Part shown: positions 34,601-48,116 of the stretch, in pieces
Layout of the letters: each line of letters starts with the position of its first letter
How positions within the stretch are numbered: the first letter of the stretch is position 1
Source of the DNA: Drosophila miranda
Lineage: Eukaryota > Arthropoda > Insecta > Diptera > Drosophilidae
Direction: 5' to 3'
DNA length: 64,000 nt
NCBI RefSeq assembly: GCF_003369915.1
Contig: NC_046677.1
Coordinates: 22,338,913-22,402,912, forward strand
Made by a program: the position numbers and the translations under genes
The notes under the pieces: model-generated
Told to the model about the DNA's origin: nothing
Database searches by the model: none
What the model saw: only the letters and a program-made list of their open reading frames with translations

Positions 34601-37112
34601 GATTTGCTACTTTTAAAAACATTTGCTTCTCCCAGAAGACAACCGTTCGAGAGATAGACTGCAGTTGAATGAATATTTCATTGTTTCCTGGAACTTTCGA
34701 ATTGCAGTTTAGTTTGGTCCGAGGGTATCTGGGAAACTTTAAAATTTAAACCGTCCCCCTGGAGGACATCTAATCACTCAAAGAGTTGGAGCAACTTTGC
34801 TTCAGTGCACTTCCCATTGCAGATACCCGTAAACCATGCAATTGTAACTTTGTGTCCGGGAACCGGAGTTTTCTCCGATTGCGTAACTTTTACGGGGAGG
34901 AGGCGGAAGAGGAGGAAAAAAAGGAATCAAACAACTGGCGGCCTTCCAACTTGCCTTTTGAGCAAATGCGTTTGACAGCCGGTTTGGGGACTAAAAGGCC
35001 AAAGCCAGCAAAACAATTTTCACATTTGTTCCAGGCAAAGCCAAAAGGCTGCGGCCGTTTCTCTCCCCCCCCCCCCCCCCATCTCGTAGAGATGTCAACG
35101 TGATTGCTGTGTTGTGGGTGGAGTACTCGGGAACCTCTAATAAATTCGAGCCTTCGTGCCGCTCGTGATTAGGGGGTCTCACTGTTCCATCACCATCCAA
35201 AGGGTTTGGGTTGCCTACAAATCCAAAACCTCAGAAGCGTAAGCGACACTTGTGGGCGCTCCATTAAGCACAGGCATGCGGGAGATGAGCGGTGGCAGGG
35301 AGAGAAGAGGAGTCAGAGCCCAAGCCAGAGCCAGAACTGTTGCCTTCCACAGTTTCTTAATTGGAATGCACTTTAAGCGCCGCATCCCCCTGCCACGAGC
35401 AGGCAGCAGCAGTTGAAACTGAGACTGTACAAAAATGTTAAGCACTTTCAACCGAATTGGCTGCTGATTTTATTTCCCCTCCACTTGCCCACAGAGAGGA
35501 GCCAATTACGAAAGAACTGAATTACCCAGACTCCAATGAAGCCTAGAGTTTCCCGCTGCAACCTAGAAAAAAGGGATGAAGGATGTAGCAAAAGCAAAAC
35601 TATTTGCCATAATCCTTTTCAATCAACTATGCGGAATGACTGCATTCTAAAAACTCGATCGAATTCGATTTGATTTCGTATTTATATTCAATTTCTCTTA
35701 GATATTTGCTGTTCTATGCAGCATTTTCTACATCGAAATCTACTTCCACTTCGATTTGCTTTGCTCTTACCCAGCCTTTGCCTCTGCCGTTGGGAGGGAG
35801 TGAGGGAGGGAGGGGAGAACGGAACCGAAATCAACGCAAAGGTTGTTTATTCTTTTTTGTTTGTACCAAATTGAATTTGCAATTGGAAGGCCGAACTGCA
35901 CAGCAAGTGAATTTTTCAGTGCAGAAGATACATAGATAGATAGAGGGAGAGGAGCGATGCGGATGCTGTTAAAGTACGAGTAAGACAACAAATTGCCGCA
36001 GTCAGAACCAATAATTTATGGTCGGGCTCTGAACGTTCTGGGCTTAACCAGCCCTCAGCTATTTTAAAAATCGTTTAGCGTTTTGGCACAAATGAAACAT
36101 CAAAGATTTACGAGCCATGATTAAGGAATTTTGCGGGCATGCTCAACGAGAAACCAGCCAGAAACCAGAAACAAAAGCAACATCCAGGCCCCAAAAGAGG
36201 CCTCGGCATCGTCCTGAAAGCAGTGCAAGTGTTTCTGGGGTAAAGTGTTGAGCTGAAAGTGAAATTCCCCTCGCTTTTTCCCCTCTCTTTTTTTTGTTAT
36301 TTATTGAATGTGCTAAGCAGGCGGAGAAATCCTTGTTGCTGTTGCCCATTTATTGGCTGGTTAGGGTAAGGGCGCCCTGGATGAGCAGGATTTTGTTTTT
36401 CAGTTTTATCTTTTGCATAGAGGCGATGGTTTAGGCTTTAGCCAAAGAAGAACTTGGCTACAATGGCAGCATGCTGTGAGGATTCGTCAGTTCAGTCAGT
36501 ACGAACGAGTGCGATTTTGTGGGTATTTTGGTGTAGCAAGGATTGGCTTCAGAACGTTCCTTAAATGGTTTTTGTTTTCCATCTCTGTTTGAACATGAAA
36601 TTTGGGGACTATCTCAGGGATTATATGCATTCGTAAACTAATAAAAGCAGAGACGTTTCTTTCATATTTTTACCACTTTCCTGTTGAGATTTTCTGATCT
36701 TTTGCTATGCTAAATCCCATTAGAAATATTCAGGAGTCAATGTGCTTATGACTTCTCGAATTATCCCCAGTCTAAGATGAGCTTTTCGGTAAAAATAAGT
36801 AAATCCTAGCATGGTCCCCGTACGAGGGACTTATTTTGTAATTAACATGAGCTTTGTGCCACCCCAGGCCATGGCTCATGCCAGACGAGTGGCGAGGGGG
36901 GATGCCATGCTCCTATGCTCGCACTCTTTAATTATGCTGATGGTATCCCCAAAATCCACACACTCCACACGCTCCCAATCCACCGAATCGACGCCCTTTT
37001 CGGTTGGCAGCGAGAACCCAATTAAAGCTCCGCTTATTGCAGGGCAACACCAAAGTCGATCCCACAGCTGATAACGGACAATTTGTATTTGCTGCTCCCC
37101 AGGGGAATCCCC

Positions 37113-37151
<39 letters not shown>

Positions 37152-40100
37152 GTTTCCTGACTCTGGGATGATTTCCATTTTTGGTTTATTTGCTGGGCGA
37201 ATCCTTTGGAGGCTTATAGTTTTTGTAATTGTTTCGGGGGCAGACCCTGTAGCTGTTATTGTTGGTATTTTTAGACAGATTCGTTTGTGTTAGCCCAGCG
37301 CACTGCTTTAAATTGCTTTAGTCCGCATTTGGGTTCGTTTAATACCCGGTACTCAGAGGGTTCTTGGGTACATGCGTCGTAAAAGCTTTAACCATAAACT
37401 AGATATTTGTACAGCCGATTCCACCAAAAAAACATTTGATTAGGTAGTTCTGGAAGAAACTGCAATGTCTCTCGTCTATTCGCAAGTCTCCATCTCTGAG
37501 GATTTGCTCTAATTTTAATTGGTGTGACTAGCGGGTATTCTATAGTCGAAGTATCGAGTACATCATTCCTACTTCTTTTTTTGTTGCCTTAACTGCTGTT
37601 TTGGATAGCGCAATTTGCATTTTCGGGAAACTGGAAGCTGGGGAAATTGTGTGCTGCGAGGCGTGTGAATAATGTGTGAGCTTACGGAGTGGAGCTTACT
37701 TGCCCCCCCGATGCTGCCACTCTCGTCTCGGGCGTGCCGTTCCGAAATGATTTGTAGACATTTTAATCTAATTAATGTTGTCGCGATGGAGCAACAGAAC
37801 AGAACATTAGAGGAGAAAAGGAGAATCCGAAAATCCACATTTGGCCCCCCCCCCTTGCTAATTGTCTGCCACGCGTTTTGCGGTGCCTCCCAGTGGCAGA
37901 TGGATACCAAAAGACCTTCTTCTCTCTCTCTCTCTCTGTCTCTATTTCTATTTTCGCTTTACTTTCCATCTTGTTCTTCAGCCATTACGTGCACTTGTCG
38001 CCGGGGTTGTCATTATGCTTTCATGGTTTTAGTTTTCAGAGAGTTGAAAAAAATATGAATACAAAAACTGCTCAAAACAGGAAGTGGGGCGGGTGGAAGG
38101 AGCTGTTGATGTCTTAACGACTTGCTGGCAAATAGGAAAAGTTTTTGTCGAAATGTTGGAAAGTCCCTTTGCGCTGATTGCCGCAGCAGCAACAATGCTG
38201 CCACAGGCTGAGAAATAGGCAACACATTTAAAGGAGTGAAATTCATACAGAAAAGGCATCGAATTTCAAAGAAACTTCACTTCTCCATTCCTGAATTATT
38301 TTGAACTTTTGGCAGGTGAAATCGGAAACCAGAACAACTCCATGTAGACTTTTTTTTTCATTTGAAAAACAAAATTCGATACGCAATTTCAATAAACAGA
38401 TGATAACAACACTTAACCTCCAGCATCGTCGAAGACCCATGCCCCTCGACCCTCGACCTACGAATGCTTCAACAGCCAGGTGATTGTCTTTTGTTTTTTT
38501 TTTTGTTCTTTTTGAGACTCGCGGCAATATTGCGAAAAGCTTTGTGCAAATTTTCTCATATTTCCATGGTAAGCTTGCCTCGAGGACGACTCAAGAGGGA
38601 ATGCCAAGGCAAAGGCAAAGGGCAAAAAGCATAAATGAAAGGGGCAAAAAGGTAGTAAAAAAATATAAAATTCTTATTTGTTTTCATATATATATTTTGT
38701 GTGTTATTTGCCCTTGTATGTGGGAGGTCCCTTCGGTAATTGTTATTTGATACACACACAGAGATACTAAAGCTATATTATTGCGCTCTTGGCATGTTTA
38801 AAAAGGATACGAATGGCCAACGGGAAAACCGAACGAGAACGAGGTAGAGAAAGAGTATGATATACAGTAGCTCTTGGCAATAAGCGAAATTCAATTAGAA
38901 AATTCAAAAGCTGCCTAACAAATTTTCAACTGCAATTAGAAGCGAGTTGCCAAAAAACACACGGACAGAAAACTTGATTGCCACATTGAGATACAGTTGG
39001 AGGTTGGAGGACTCGTGCAGATGCAGCAGCAGATACAGATACAGATACAGCTGCAGCGGCAGAAACAGATACAGATACTGATATGTACATGCATGTCTGA
39101 TGCAGTTGGTGCCGAGATACAAAAACTTTGCAAGGGAAAAGTTTTTGGACCATTATGAAACAAATGCAACGCCGTTGAGGGGGCTATAAAACTGCAAATG
39201 GAATTCTCTCTTCTTATATTTCACACACACCCAAATACATTCTTATCGACACTATATATACTGGTAGATAGAGGGAAACGAAAGGTCTGGCATGATTTAT
39301 TCTGAAGTAGTAGTTTTCGCTCTTATTTCCAAAAGAACTGGACTGGATTATGATATTGAAGTTTTAGTTGTATAAAATTGTGAGGTACATTTATAAACTT
39401 TTTGTTTTCAGTGTATTAAACGTTTAGACAGATAATAGAAGCATTTTATTCTAGCAGTAATAGCCATCGGTGTTGAATGGCTGAAATATAATAGGAGCAT
39501 TTAATTTATATTTAAAAAGTTGAACCAGAAGTTTTTATAGGAGATTATGAAAACATTTTGAGTGGTTTTCCTTAGTTCTTTTGGTTTTAGTAGGCAATTA
39601 ACCAACTTTTTGGCTAAATTGTTGAAATATAAGATGACTTTTAAGCCAAAATTGTGGCTGTATTACTCAGGATCCTCTGCTAACTTAAGTCTTCTTTCAA
39701 TATACATAAATCTCATATATTTAATTGTTAACGCATCATAAATTTCTACAAGATACAGAATGCTCAAAGTCGGACGCCTGAAGTTGTCTTGATTCTCTCA
39801 AGTATTCCTCTCTCCTTGCTTTCTCCACACACATCTCCAACACTCAGACTTAGTTGTGGTAAGTAGTACTCATACTCTACTCTCTCTATTCCTTTTGTTT
39901 GTGGCAGCCAAAAGGATCTCCAGTGACTTAATGCAATTAAAAAGTTTGAATAAACAACAGCATAAGCAGAGGAGAACTTTTGATGAAAGGCGGAGGGGTG
40001 CCAACTATGACGATGATGATGATGATGATGATGTTTACCCATCAACTCATCAAACTTTCTCAGCTATAAAAGAACTCATGAGTGGGTTCAGACTCACACA

Positions 40101-40628
40101 AGTATGTTAGCATGCGGTTAGCACAGAAAGTGGCTTACAATGTTTCTGAGAGCCATTAGCCATAATGAAGGACTGCCAAAGAGCAACAAGCTCTTACTAA
40201 ACTTCTAATTTAAATTCCTATATTGGATCTTGATTTTATCATTAATTTGTTCACACCACTAATTCGTTGAAATGCTTTTTCATAAATTCTTAAAATCTTT
40301 GACCATAAATGGGATTATAAAAGCTTAAATACTTTTCACATTAAGAAACATTTGATCGTCTATTATTCAGATTTATAACCATATAAAATTTTGTTTTTAA
40401 TTTTAAGCCCATAAACTTTAAGCCCACAAAACAAATCCCAACAAATAACACTCCAATCTATTAATAATATTGGTATTATTTATTAATTGACATCAAGCTG
40501 GCTGCTTTATTTTTTTAGCCCATTTATCCGACAAGCTGTTACCAGATGACCTCTGACCGAATCATAGATTAAAATTGTATTTCTCTATACATTTTTTATG
40601 GCCATTTGATAGCCTTTTGTGGGGACAC
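28601..40628. other. Gene-poor region with microsatellites, no supported gene
   Basis: About 12 kb. ORFs are short, lack homology I can name and overlap on both strands. Simple repeats: (TG)n 32,481-32,502, 16-C run 35,065-35,080, (TC)n 37,116-37,144, C run about 37,844-37,854, CAGATA repeats 39,015-39,082, (GAT)n 40,011-40,033. Could be intergenic regulatory DNA or an intron of a gene whose exons lie outside the window. Confidence 0.5.
37116..37144. repeat. (TC)n microsatellite
   Basis: About 14 uninterrupted TC dinucleotides; on the minus strand this is a GAGA tract, a possible site for GAGA factor, though length suggests plain microsatellite. Confidence 0.8.
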
Positions 40629-40979
40629 ATACAGTGCGTTTCGGTGCCATTAGGCAGTGTTAAGAATGATGATTTATTAATAGATAATCCTGAATGTGGC
40701 GGGACTTTTTGCAGACATACGAGTATAAAATATAGTTATTGTATGCCGTTCATCGAAGTTTGTTCTTTTCTATCGAAAAAAACTCAATTTTTTCAATAAA
40801 ATGAATAAATAAATTCATTGGACAGTGCCATATCATATACATATATCTTTTTCTATATGCGATAGCGGATCTTCTTCGATTTTGGCCATACTTTCAGCCG
40901 GAAATGTCAGATATTTTCACATGATTTTTACACTTAAACGAAAATACATCTATGGTTAATGTATCGAAACGCACAGTAG
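40629..40979. mobile_element. Short TIR element (MITE), TA-flanked
   Basis: The left end is TA-CAGTGCGTTTCGGTGCC and the right end is TGTATCGAAACGCACAG-TA. The inverted ends agree over about 12 of the first 13 bases and again further in (CATTAG versus CATTAA). A TA dinucleotide flanks both sides, as for Tc1/mariner insertions. About 350 bp, AT-rich, non-coding. Related ends at 2,617 and 17,193. Confidence 0.65.
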
Positions 40980-43900
40980 TTGAAAACTCCTGCAAATGAA
41001 TGTGTTATTCGATTTGTCTCCTTTTCAACTCTTAACTTTTCCATTTATTTTAAATGCCAGAGTGGATTTCTACTGTTCTTTTCTGCTGGCTGTCGAGAGT
41101 TTCATTATTACTATTTGCTCCATTTTGGCCCACTTCTGGGCTCCAACCATTCGCCACTTTTCAGCATTTGGCATTTGCATTTTTATGGCAACACTTCCAG
41201 GGGCCGCAATTATTTCCTCATCTCGAACCGAACCGAACCGAACCCTTCGAACCAAGCATTTTATTGCTCCTGCATCCTTCTCGTATGGGCGACTTTTATC
41301 TCTCGTCATTCTTGTCGAGGGTTCTGTGGCAGGATGCTGGGGCTGGGCCTGGGCCTGGGACAGGGGCATCAACAGTCATTTGGCAAATATATTGCAGTCA
41401 CAACATCGCATATAACACATCAATATCCGGCACGACCACGCCCACACATGTCACCCACTCGCCAGCCTTCAACATGCCCATCTCCCTCACCCTCTCGTCC
41501 GACAATTTACACATGAAAAAAGACAGCAATGAGCAAAAGGGAGGGAAAAAGCAAATTGAAAATCACAAAACAAAACAAAAATGTTGGGAAAATACAAGAA
41601 GGTTGGCTGAAATGGAAATAAGGAAACGACCACATAATATCCTAGAGATAAACAACACTTAAAGATACACGACACTCGATCATGTTTATATGACAGAAGA
41701 GCTAGTTTTTTCATTGGAAAACAACAAAGATACTTTCACGACAAGCCATGTTTCAGAAATATGCCAATTCTATACGAACTTCACAGTTGAACCGATGTAA
41801 TCTTTAGCAATCCTAAAAGCATTTTTGGCATCTGTACAGACATCAGTTAAGCCCAGGAATAGTATATATCTTAGAGAATCGATTCAGTGCTGTTTTCATA
41901 TCTCGGCAGCCCAATATTCTTTTTCACTCGTTTCCCCATTCGAATGGAGTTTCCACTGAGAACGGCAAAAATTTGTTGCAGCGGATATCCGCTTTTACAG
42001 CATGTGACGGAAGTTGTTGTTCTGTTCCTCTCTCTCTCTCCACTGCATCCGGGACTGTACCTGCAGCCCCCGGATTCACAGAAAGCCTCCCCATTCGTTT
42101 TGGGGTTTCGTATTTTCGTTCTTGTTATTGCCGATGAAATGTTGTGCGGCCTCTGCAAGATCTTAATTTCGATATTGATGTCAAATTGTCGCGGCGCGTT
42201 TAATTAAAAAAATCCACGGGGTGCGCAAAGAGAAAACATCCAAAAAAATGGCACTTAAAATGGGCTGTGGCAGTGCCGTTGCTGTGGATTTTCTCGCATT
42301 TCCCTTTTTTGCAGTGCTTTTTTTTCCCCACATACGGAGTGGCTCGATTTAAGGGCCAACACGTCGAACACGGTCCCCACATGGTTATGGTGTCCATGGC
42401 GGCCTGCCTTGAGGTTTTCCAAAAGTTTTCATTTATGTTGCATTCTTTGGGCTGTGCTGCATGCGGCAAATACTTTTCGGCTTAAAGTTGCAGAAAGTTG
42501 CTTGCTGGACCGAGCCGGAGAGGAGGTAGAACGATATAAATTGAGCTCAAAGAATGGGATTACAGTTTGCTCGAAATAAAATGTTGATAAATTGAATCAA
42601 GCTCGTTATAAACTCGCAGAGTGTATTATATTTTGCCTAGATGTTTGCCGGGCAGGCAAGGCAGCATGTCGGATCTCTTTATATATATTTATAAACAAAC
42701 CTACAAATATTCTTTATTATATATTTTACTAAAACCATATTTTATAATCGGCTAAGAAAAGTAAGAACAATGGATCGGTTACGGTATTCCAATGCTTGGA
42801 AAAGCAGACTATTCAGTAGATATTTTTTCATAAATATTTCCAATTATTCAATTGGTTTTTAAAGCCTATAGAAACAGAACAGAGATGCAAGCGAATATGT
42901 TCTTAAATGAATTTGAATTCAATTTTTTTCGAACTGTTTTTCTTCCCGAACTTTTTCTTTCATATTTTTTGTTTACAATATGAATTATAAATGAATTCCT
43001 TTGCCGATAAGGATTGTCAAAGAAATTGCGTACCTTGATTCCTTAATGAATGAAAGCAAAATACATTTTTCTCCACCTTTACAGAAAAACATATTGGCAA
43101 ATTATGGCGGTAATGAAAACAAAAATATCTCAGTCTTTTCTGCAGTTGTTGTTGAGTTATTACAAAACTTTTGTTTCACTTTTATTTTCGGGTAGTTATG
43201 GCGGTGCAGTGTCGGACATTTATCTTTATGCTTTCATATTTCTAGCCATTTATTTGTTCAACCATATTATTTATAGAGGGAAAACAGAACATCTGCATTC
43301 CAGTAGTTTGATTTATTTCCAAAGGGTTTTCCCCCAAAACTCACTGCCCCAAAATATGGGTCTGGCATATGTTGGACCCATGAAATTATTATAAATTAAT
43401 CCACCAGCAAATTGTGCATTTCATCAATGACGTATGGCAATCAATGCCAGGGAGGGACTTCTGATTGCTGGCTACCGAAAAGCCCCATGTAAATTATTGA
43501 TTTCAATTTACAATTTATTTTGCTCGCATGCACCAGCCAACGATGATGAGGATGATGATGAGGTTGTCCGTTTCCATGTCCTTTATCCTCTTGTTATTGC
43601 TCTTTTGGATATCTGCCTCTGCTCTTTTCTGCGTGCCCTTGCTGACGTTGTCAACGCAAATTCTGTTGGAAAGCTACTGAAAGATGCAAAGGTTTCGATT
43701 GTTGATATTATTAAAAATTTATGAATTAAATGGAAAATCAGACCAGGTCCAGCAGTTCCGTTGTATACTAGATTGCTCGTAAGTGGATAAGTTTCGTAGG
43801 TCAGGAATAAAAAACAATCGATAAATGTTTGTTAAGTAGAGAGGCACTGAAAATACTCCTCCGAAATATTGATGTATAGATAGATCATAAGTAGAGAATG

Positions 43901-46900
43901 ATTGCAGGAGTTGTTGGTTTTTGGATGCTTTGTTATTTGAAGCTTCTTCCTACTACAAGATAATAATCTGTGTTGGGGTACAGTCGTTCCTTTTTCGACC
44001 TTCAGATGGATCGTGAATTTCCATGGATAGGTCTAAAGAAGCTCCCAATGGCGGAAAGTTCTCAAATACCACCTCCTTGATCTGAATATATCTCTAAGGA
44101 AATTTTCATTGGTCACGAATGCATTTCTTAAAGATTCTTCTAAAACTTTGTTTACTTTTAAGTATTATTCGATATGGCAAGAGTTCCCAAAGAAACTTCC
44201 TGTTTATTGGTTCTCCTCTTAACCATAATAACTAAATTTTGCCAGGAAATTTCCGCCAAAATAAAATTGAGTTGTGTACCAGGGTCAGAGGCCATTATGT
44301 TGGCCCTCCATTCGTGGCAATTTTCGCCGTGGCGCCCCCAAAAACTGCAATTACCAGTTAAACCCAGTAAGTAGCCCGAAAAGAATGGAAGTTGTTGCAG
44401 CTTCCTTTCGCCGCTCGAGTGGCGGAGCGGAGCCCAAGACGCGGGATATTCTCCTCCACAAGGCACTTAATATTTTCGCAGCACAAAGTTTGCAGCGTAA
44501 GTTGTTGTGTATATTTTTTGGGACTATTTTTGATAATATTTGGCTCACTGCACGCTGCGTATTTCAATTTGCGCTTGTTTAATTATATTTTGCAAGCTCC
44601 CGGATAAGTTTATGGCAGTTCCTAAATAGCTTTGTGGAGGGGAAACGAAAAGGAATGGCCCCAAGGAAAATTGGCCAGGATAAGGCAACGTAAAAGTGAT
44701 TTTCATGATAGGGAAAGTGAGAATTATATTGCAGTTTTAGGAACTCGTAATTTGTTTTTTGAAAGTTTGAAAATAATAATTCTGCCTCACTCCCCCTAGA
44801 TTTAAGTGCATTTATAACAAATATTGATCAAATCGTTTTATAATTTTTTACCGGTCTTGTACACACACATATGTATGTCTCTTTCGAACAATTGATTTTA
44901 TTCTATACTTCTGGCTCGTAAAACGTTTTGCCAAAACAACACAAAGCTGGAAGGACTTGGGATGTTGTCTCTCTGCAAATGTCTGTAAGTAAAACATAAG
45001 CATTTGGCATACAAACACGGTATATGGAAAGGAAATCGTGCCAAGCCGGGTCAACAGTCATTCTGGCACTGTCAACAATTCTCTCTCTGCTTCCGCCCCT
45101 ATCTATCGCTCAGCCTCTCGTACGTGAACTACAAAAACGGAAAAAATATTTCCCCGCGGGCAGGCACTAGCTTTTGTTATGGCCCAATAATGGAAACAGT
45201 CCGGAATCCCTTTACCAATATTTCTTTACCCATATTTGGCTATAAAAGTTGTTCCTCCTCCTTTTTTTTCGGCTCTTAACCTTTGAGATTGTTTCAACTA
45301 AAAGTTGCTTTGAGAGCATGTGGCAGATGTCATTAAAATCATATGCTGCGCTGGTCAAAAACTGGCAAATTGCAGAGAATCAGATAATGTTGACGTGCAA
45401 CGAACCAGAAATGAGATAGGAACACTCACGCGCACATTTGCCCGGAAGGAAATGTGCTAGAGAGCTTAGAGTTGAGTGTAGTCGTCTGTGGGATACCGTG
45501 TAGGGGAGAGAGCATAATGAAGCACAAGAACGGAATACTTGGACTATTATTGGACACTTTAAGGAGACACTGTAGGGGCACTTGGAGAACAAAGCTATGT
45601 GTCGAAGATAAAGAGGGATAGGTATAAGTCTAAGTAAGTGTTCTAGATGGTAAGACCATTATAAAGTAAGCACTTAAGACGTATTGTGGCTCTGAAATCA
45701 GGGAACATATATATTGCTACGACCTTTTGAGAGTCTACACTAGATGCACGCAATTGCGACATGCTCACACGCACATTTTCTTCTTGTTGGATTCGTTCGT
45801 TTGTTCTTTCTGCTCTACTGTTTCGCATGTTTCTTGCCTCAAATCATGTCCATCCATAAGCAATAGCACGCCTCAAGGGGTTTTTGCTACCCTCGAAAAG
45901 GGCGTTGATTATAATAGATGGGCTTTGTTCGAAAGTTTCCAATATCTGGCCGGTGGAGAGATGAAAAGGCCGAGCAAATGTTTCCACACTAAGCGAGGGT
46001 AAGTTGAGGCCAACATTATGTTGCCCCATTTTGTGGCAAAAAGCTGTGAGCTCATCTCATGGCTCTCGTCCTGGTCCTGTGCCTCTGCTGTGTGGTGTGC
46101 ATTGAATTTCATGACGTCATTAGCGTTAATGGCCGTCCATGTGCATTATGCACAAGGTTTAAATATTCATTTTAAATTCATTTTTTTTCTAATGAAAAGT
46201 TACATGAGCTGCAAATGAGCTAACGAGCGCTGTGAAGAAGGAAGTACCGAACTAAGTGGAACGGCACCAAGCCTCAGCCGAACCGAACTTGCATTGAAAA
46301 TAATGAGCCATAAAGTGTTCGGTTTTAAAGGAGTGGGGGGTGTCATGGTGGATGAGTAGTGGAAGAAGAATGGTGGAACACTGTGGTGGTGGTGTGCGGT
46401 TTCCTCTTTACCTTTCGTCGAATAGTTGAAAGGATTTTGCCTGTTGTCATGGCGGATTTTGCTTCCACTTTGTTAGCCAAGCCAAGATAAGGGATTACAT
46501 TACACGTGGCTTGTTGAATTTTCACAATTTCCCATGTTCGTTGGATTTTGGTCTCCCAGTAATGAAGTGACTACAAGTATGTGTGTTTGCGTGAGGGGCT
46601 GTTGCTTTGAAAATATCTGATTTCTTGATGAATGTAAAGCTAGCGATAAAACTAGGAGAGCCTGTAGGAGAAAACCATGAAATTAAATTGAAATTAGAGA
46701 GTGCTTGGCATTCATAAGAATAGAACAAGTTTGTGGTTAGATAGGGTACACGTAATGTTGGGAAAGGGATGATGAGGGGGAATCACTTTACCAAGAATCA
46801 TAGCGAAATAAAGGATAGATGAGGTATGAACTCGAGGGAAATTATGAATGAATTAAGACTTTGAAGGTACTTTTAATAGAGGCTCAGGTTTAGTCTACAA

Positions 46901-47419
46901 AAGATAGACCCATGATTGATGTTGTTTGGAAGTCTTCCCTGGTGCATAACGTAGTCCGGATATAGCCCCATCTCATTGGTGTAGATCAACTTTCCCGTCA
47001 CTTTTGGTGGCTTTTAAAATCCTTTTAGTTTCAACACGTTGGCCACACAAGTTGTTGCAGCTGCACATGTGGTGTTGTCCTTCCATGTACCTTCCACGTA
47101 AATCCATTCACAGAAACCCAACTTGCATGAGTTGGCTTAGTCAGCGCTTACACGCAAAACACCCACACATCAGGCAGTCATGTAAATGCCCCACATATAT
47201 ATATGAGTATATGTTTTTTTGGACTATCTCCAACGAGGCTTGAAGAATGCCGCCGAATAACTGGCCGTGCAACGTGGAAACAGACCATGCAACCATTTTG
47301 GTCTACAGCTTTAGTTTAAACGCAAACTGAACAATTTGATTTCTGTACTTTTCCAAAAGGTGCTCAACAAAATCAAAGAAAGTTTGAATTTGGAGAATGG
47401 AGCCATCGAAAAGCGGGAA
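40980..47419. other. Gene-poor region, no supported gene
   Basis: Contains an ACCGA repeat (41,224-41,243) and three overlapping plus-strand ORFs at 40,980-41,662 in different frames, typical of chance openness. No splice-consistent gene was found. Confidence 0.5.
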
Positions 47420-48116
47420 TCAGCGAACCAGCTGCAATAGGAATGATGGAATGTGGAACAGTCTTGTGTAGAAGTAAGTGCTGTCGTTATTGATGACCTG
47501 CTGCTCTGTGTAAGTCCGCAAGCTGTTCACACAGAAGATATGCCAGAGGGGCAACAGATAGGCGACCCAAACGCCAGAGCGGATCGCCCAGCGAGCACGG
47601 GCCAAGCACACGACATCGGCTATAATCGTGGTTCCGTACATTACCTGCCATCGATAGAGGAACTCCGGCTTGACCTGCAGAAGAAAACAAACAAAAAAAA
47701 AACGGTGTTGTGCCAAGGTTTGGCAGACGTGATCCTCAGTACTCACCCAAAGAAAGGCATATAGAAGATAGTTCCATAAAGCGACCATTGCCAAGCTGCT
47801 AGCGATCCAGCAGTGATGCAGCATCTTGTCGCTTACGGTAAACCAATTTGTCTGGGGCCAGGAGACCTCTGAAATATCCTCCATGGTTAACAAAAGGTAA
47901 ATCTGCTTATAGTTGTATATCTGAAAACGAGAGTGCAAACGCCATTATTCACTGTCTGAATCAGCTCAATCAGCTACTCACTAGCTCCATGAAACCGACT
48001 GCGAGCATATACAAAAATATCACCTGCAAATTTCCGTCTAAGGCAGTTGTGAGGCCATTCCATGTCGTTGATGAAAACTCCCAAAACATGTGGTAATCGC
48101 AACCCGGGTATCCCAT
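47420..48116 (-). CDS. Small multi-pass membrane protein, 187 aa, unknown
   Basis: I do not recognise it. Exons 48116-47982, 47920-47747 and 47674-47420 are joined by short introns (61 and 72 nt, GTGAGT donors, TTTTCAG and CTGCAG acceptors), all phase 0. The protein begins MGYPGCDYHMFWEFSSTTWN. Hydrophobic stretches suggest four membrane segments: about 34-51 (VIFLYMLAVGFMEL), about 81-103 (IASSLAMVALWNYLLYAFLW), about 113-128 (YGTTIIADVVCLA) and about 139-157 (GVWVAYLLPLWHIFCVNSL). There is no signal peptide. The strict phase match of three exons makes it a real gene; family and function unknown. Confidence 0.8.

Noticed and set aside
40980-41662. Three overlapping plus-strand ORFs of 139-202 aa
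   Set aside because: Different frames all open over the same GC-moderate stretch, no family resemblance, no splice or Kozak support.
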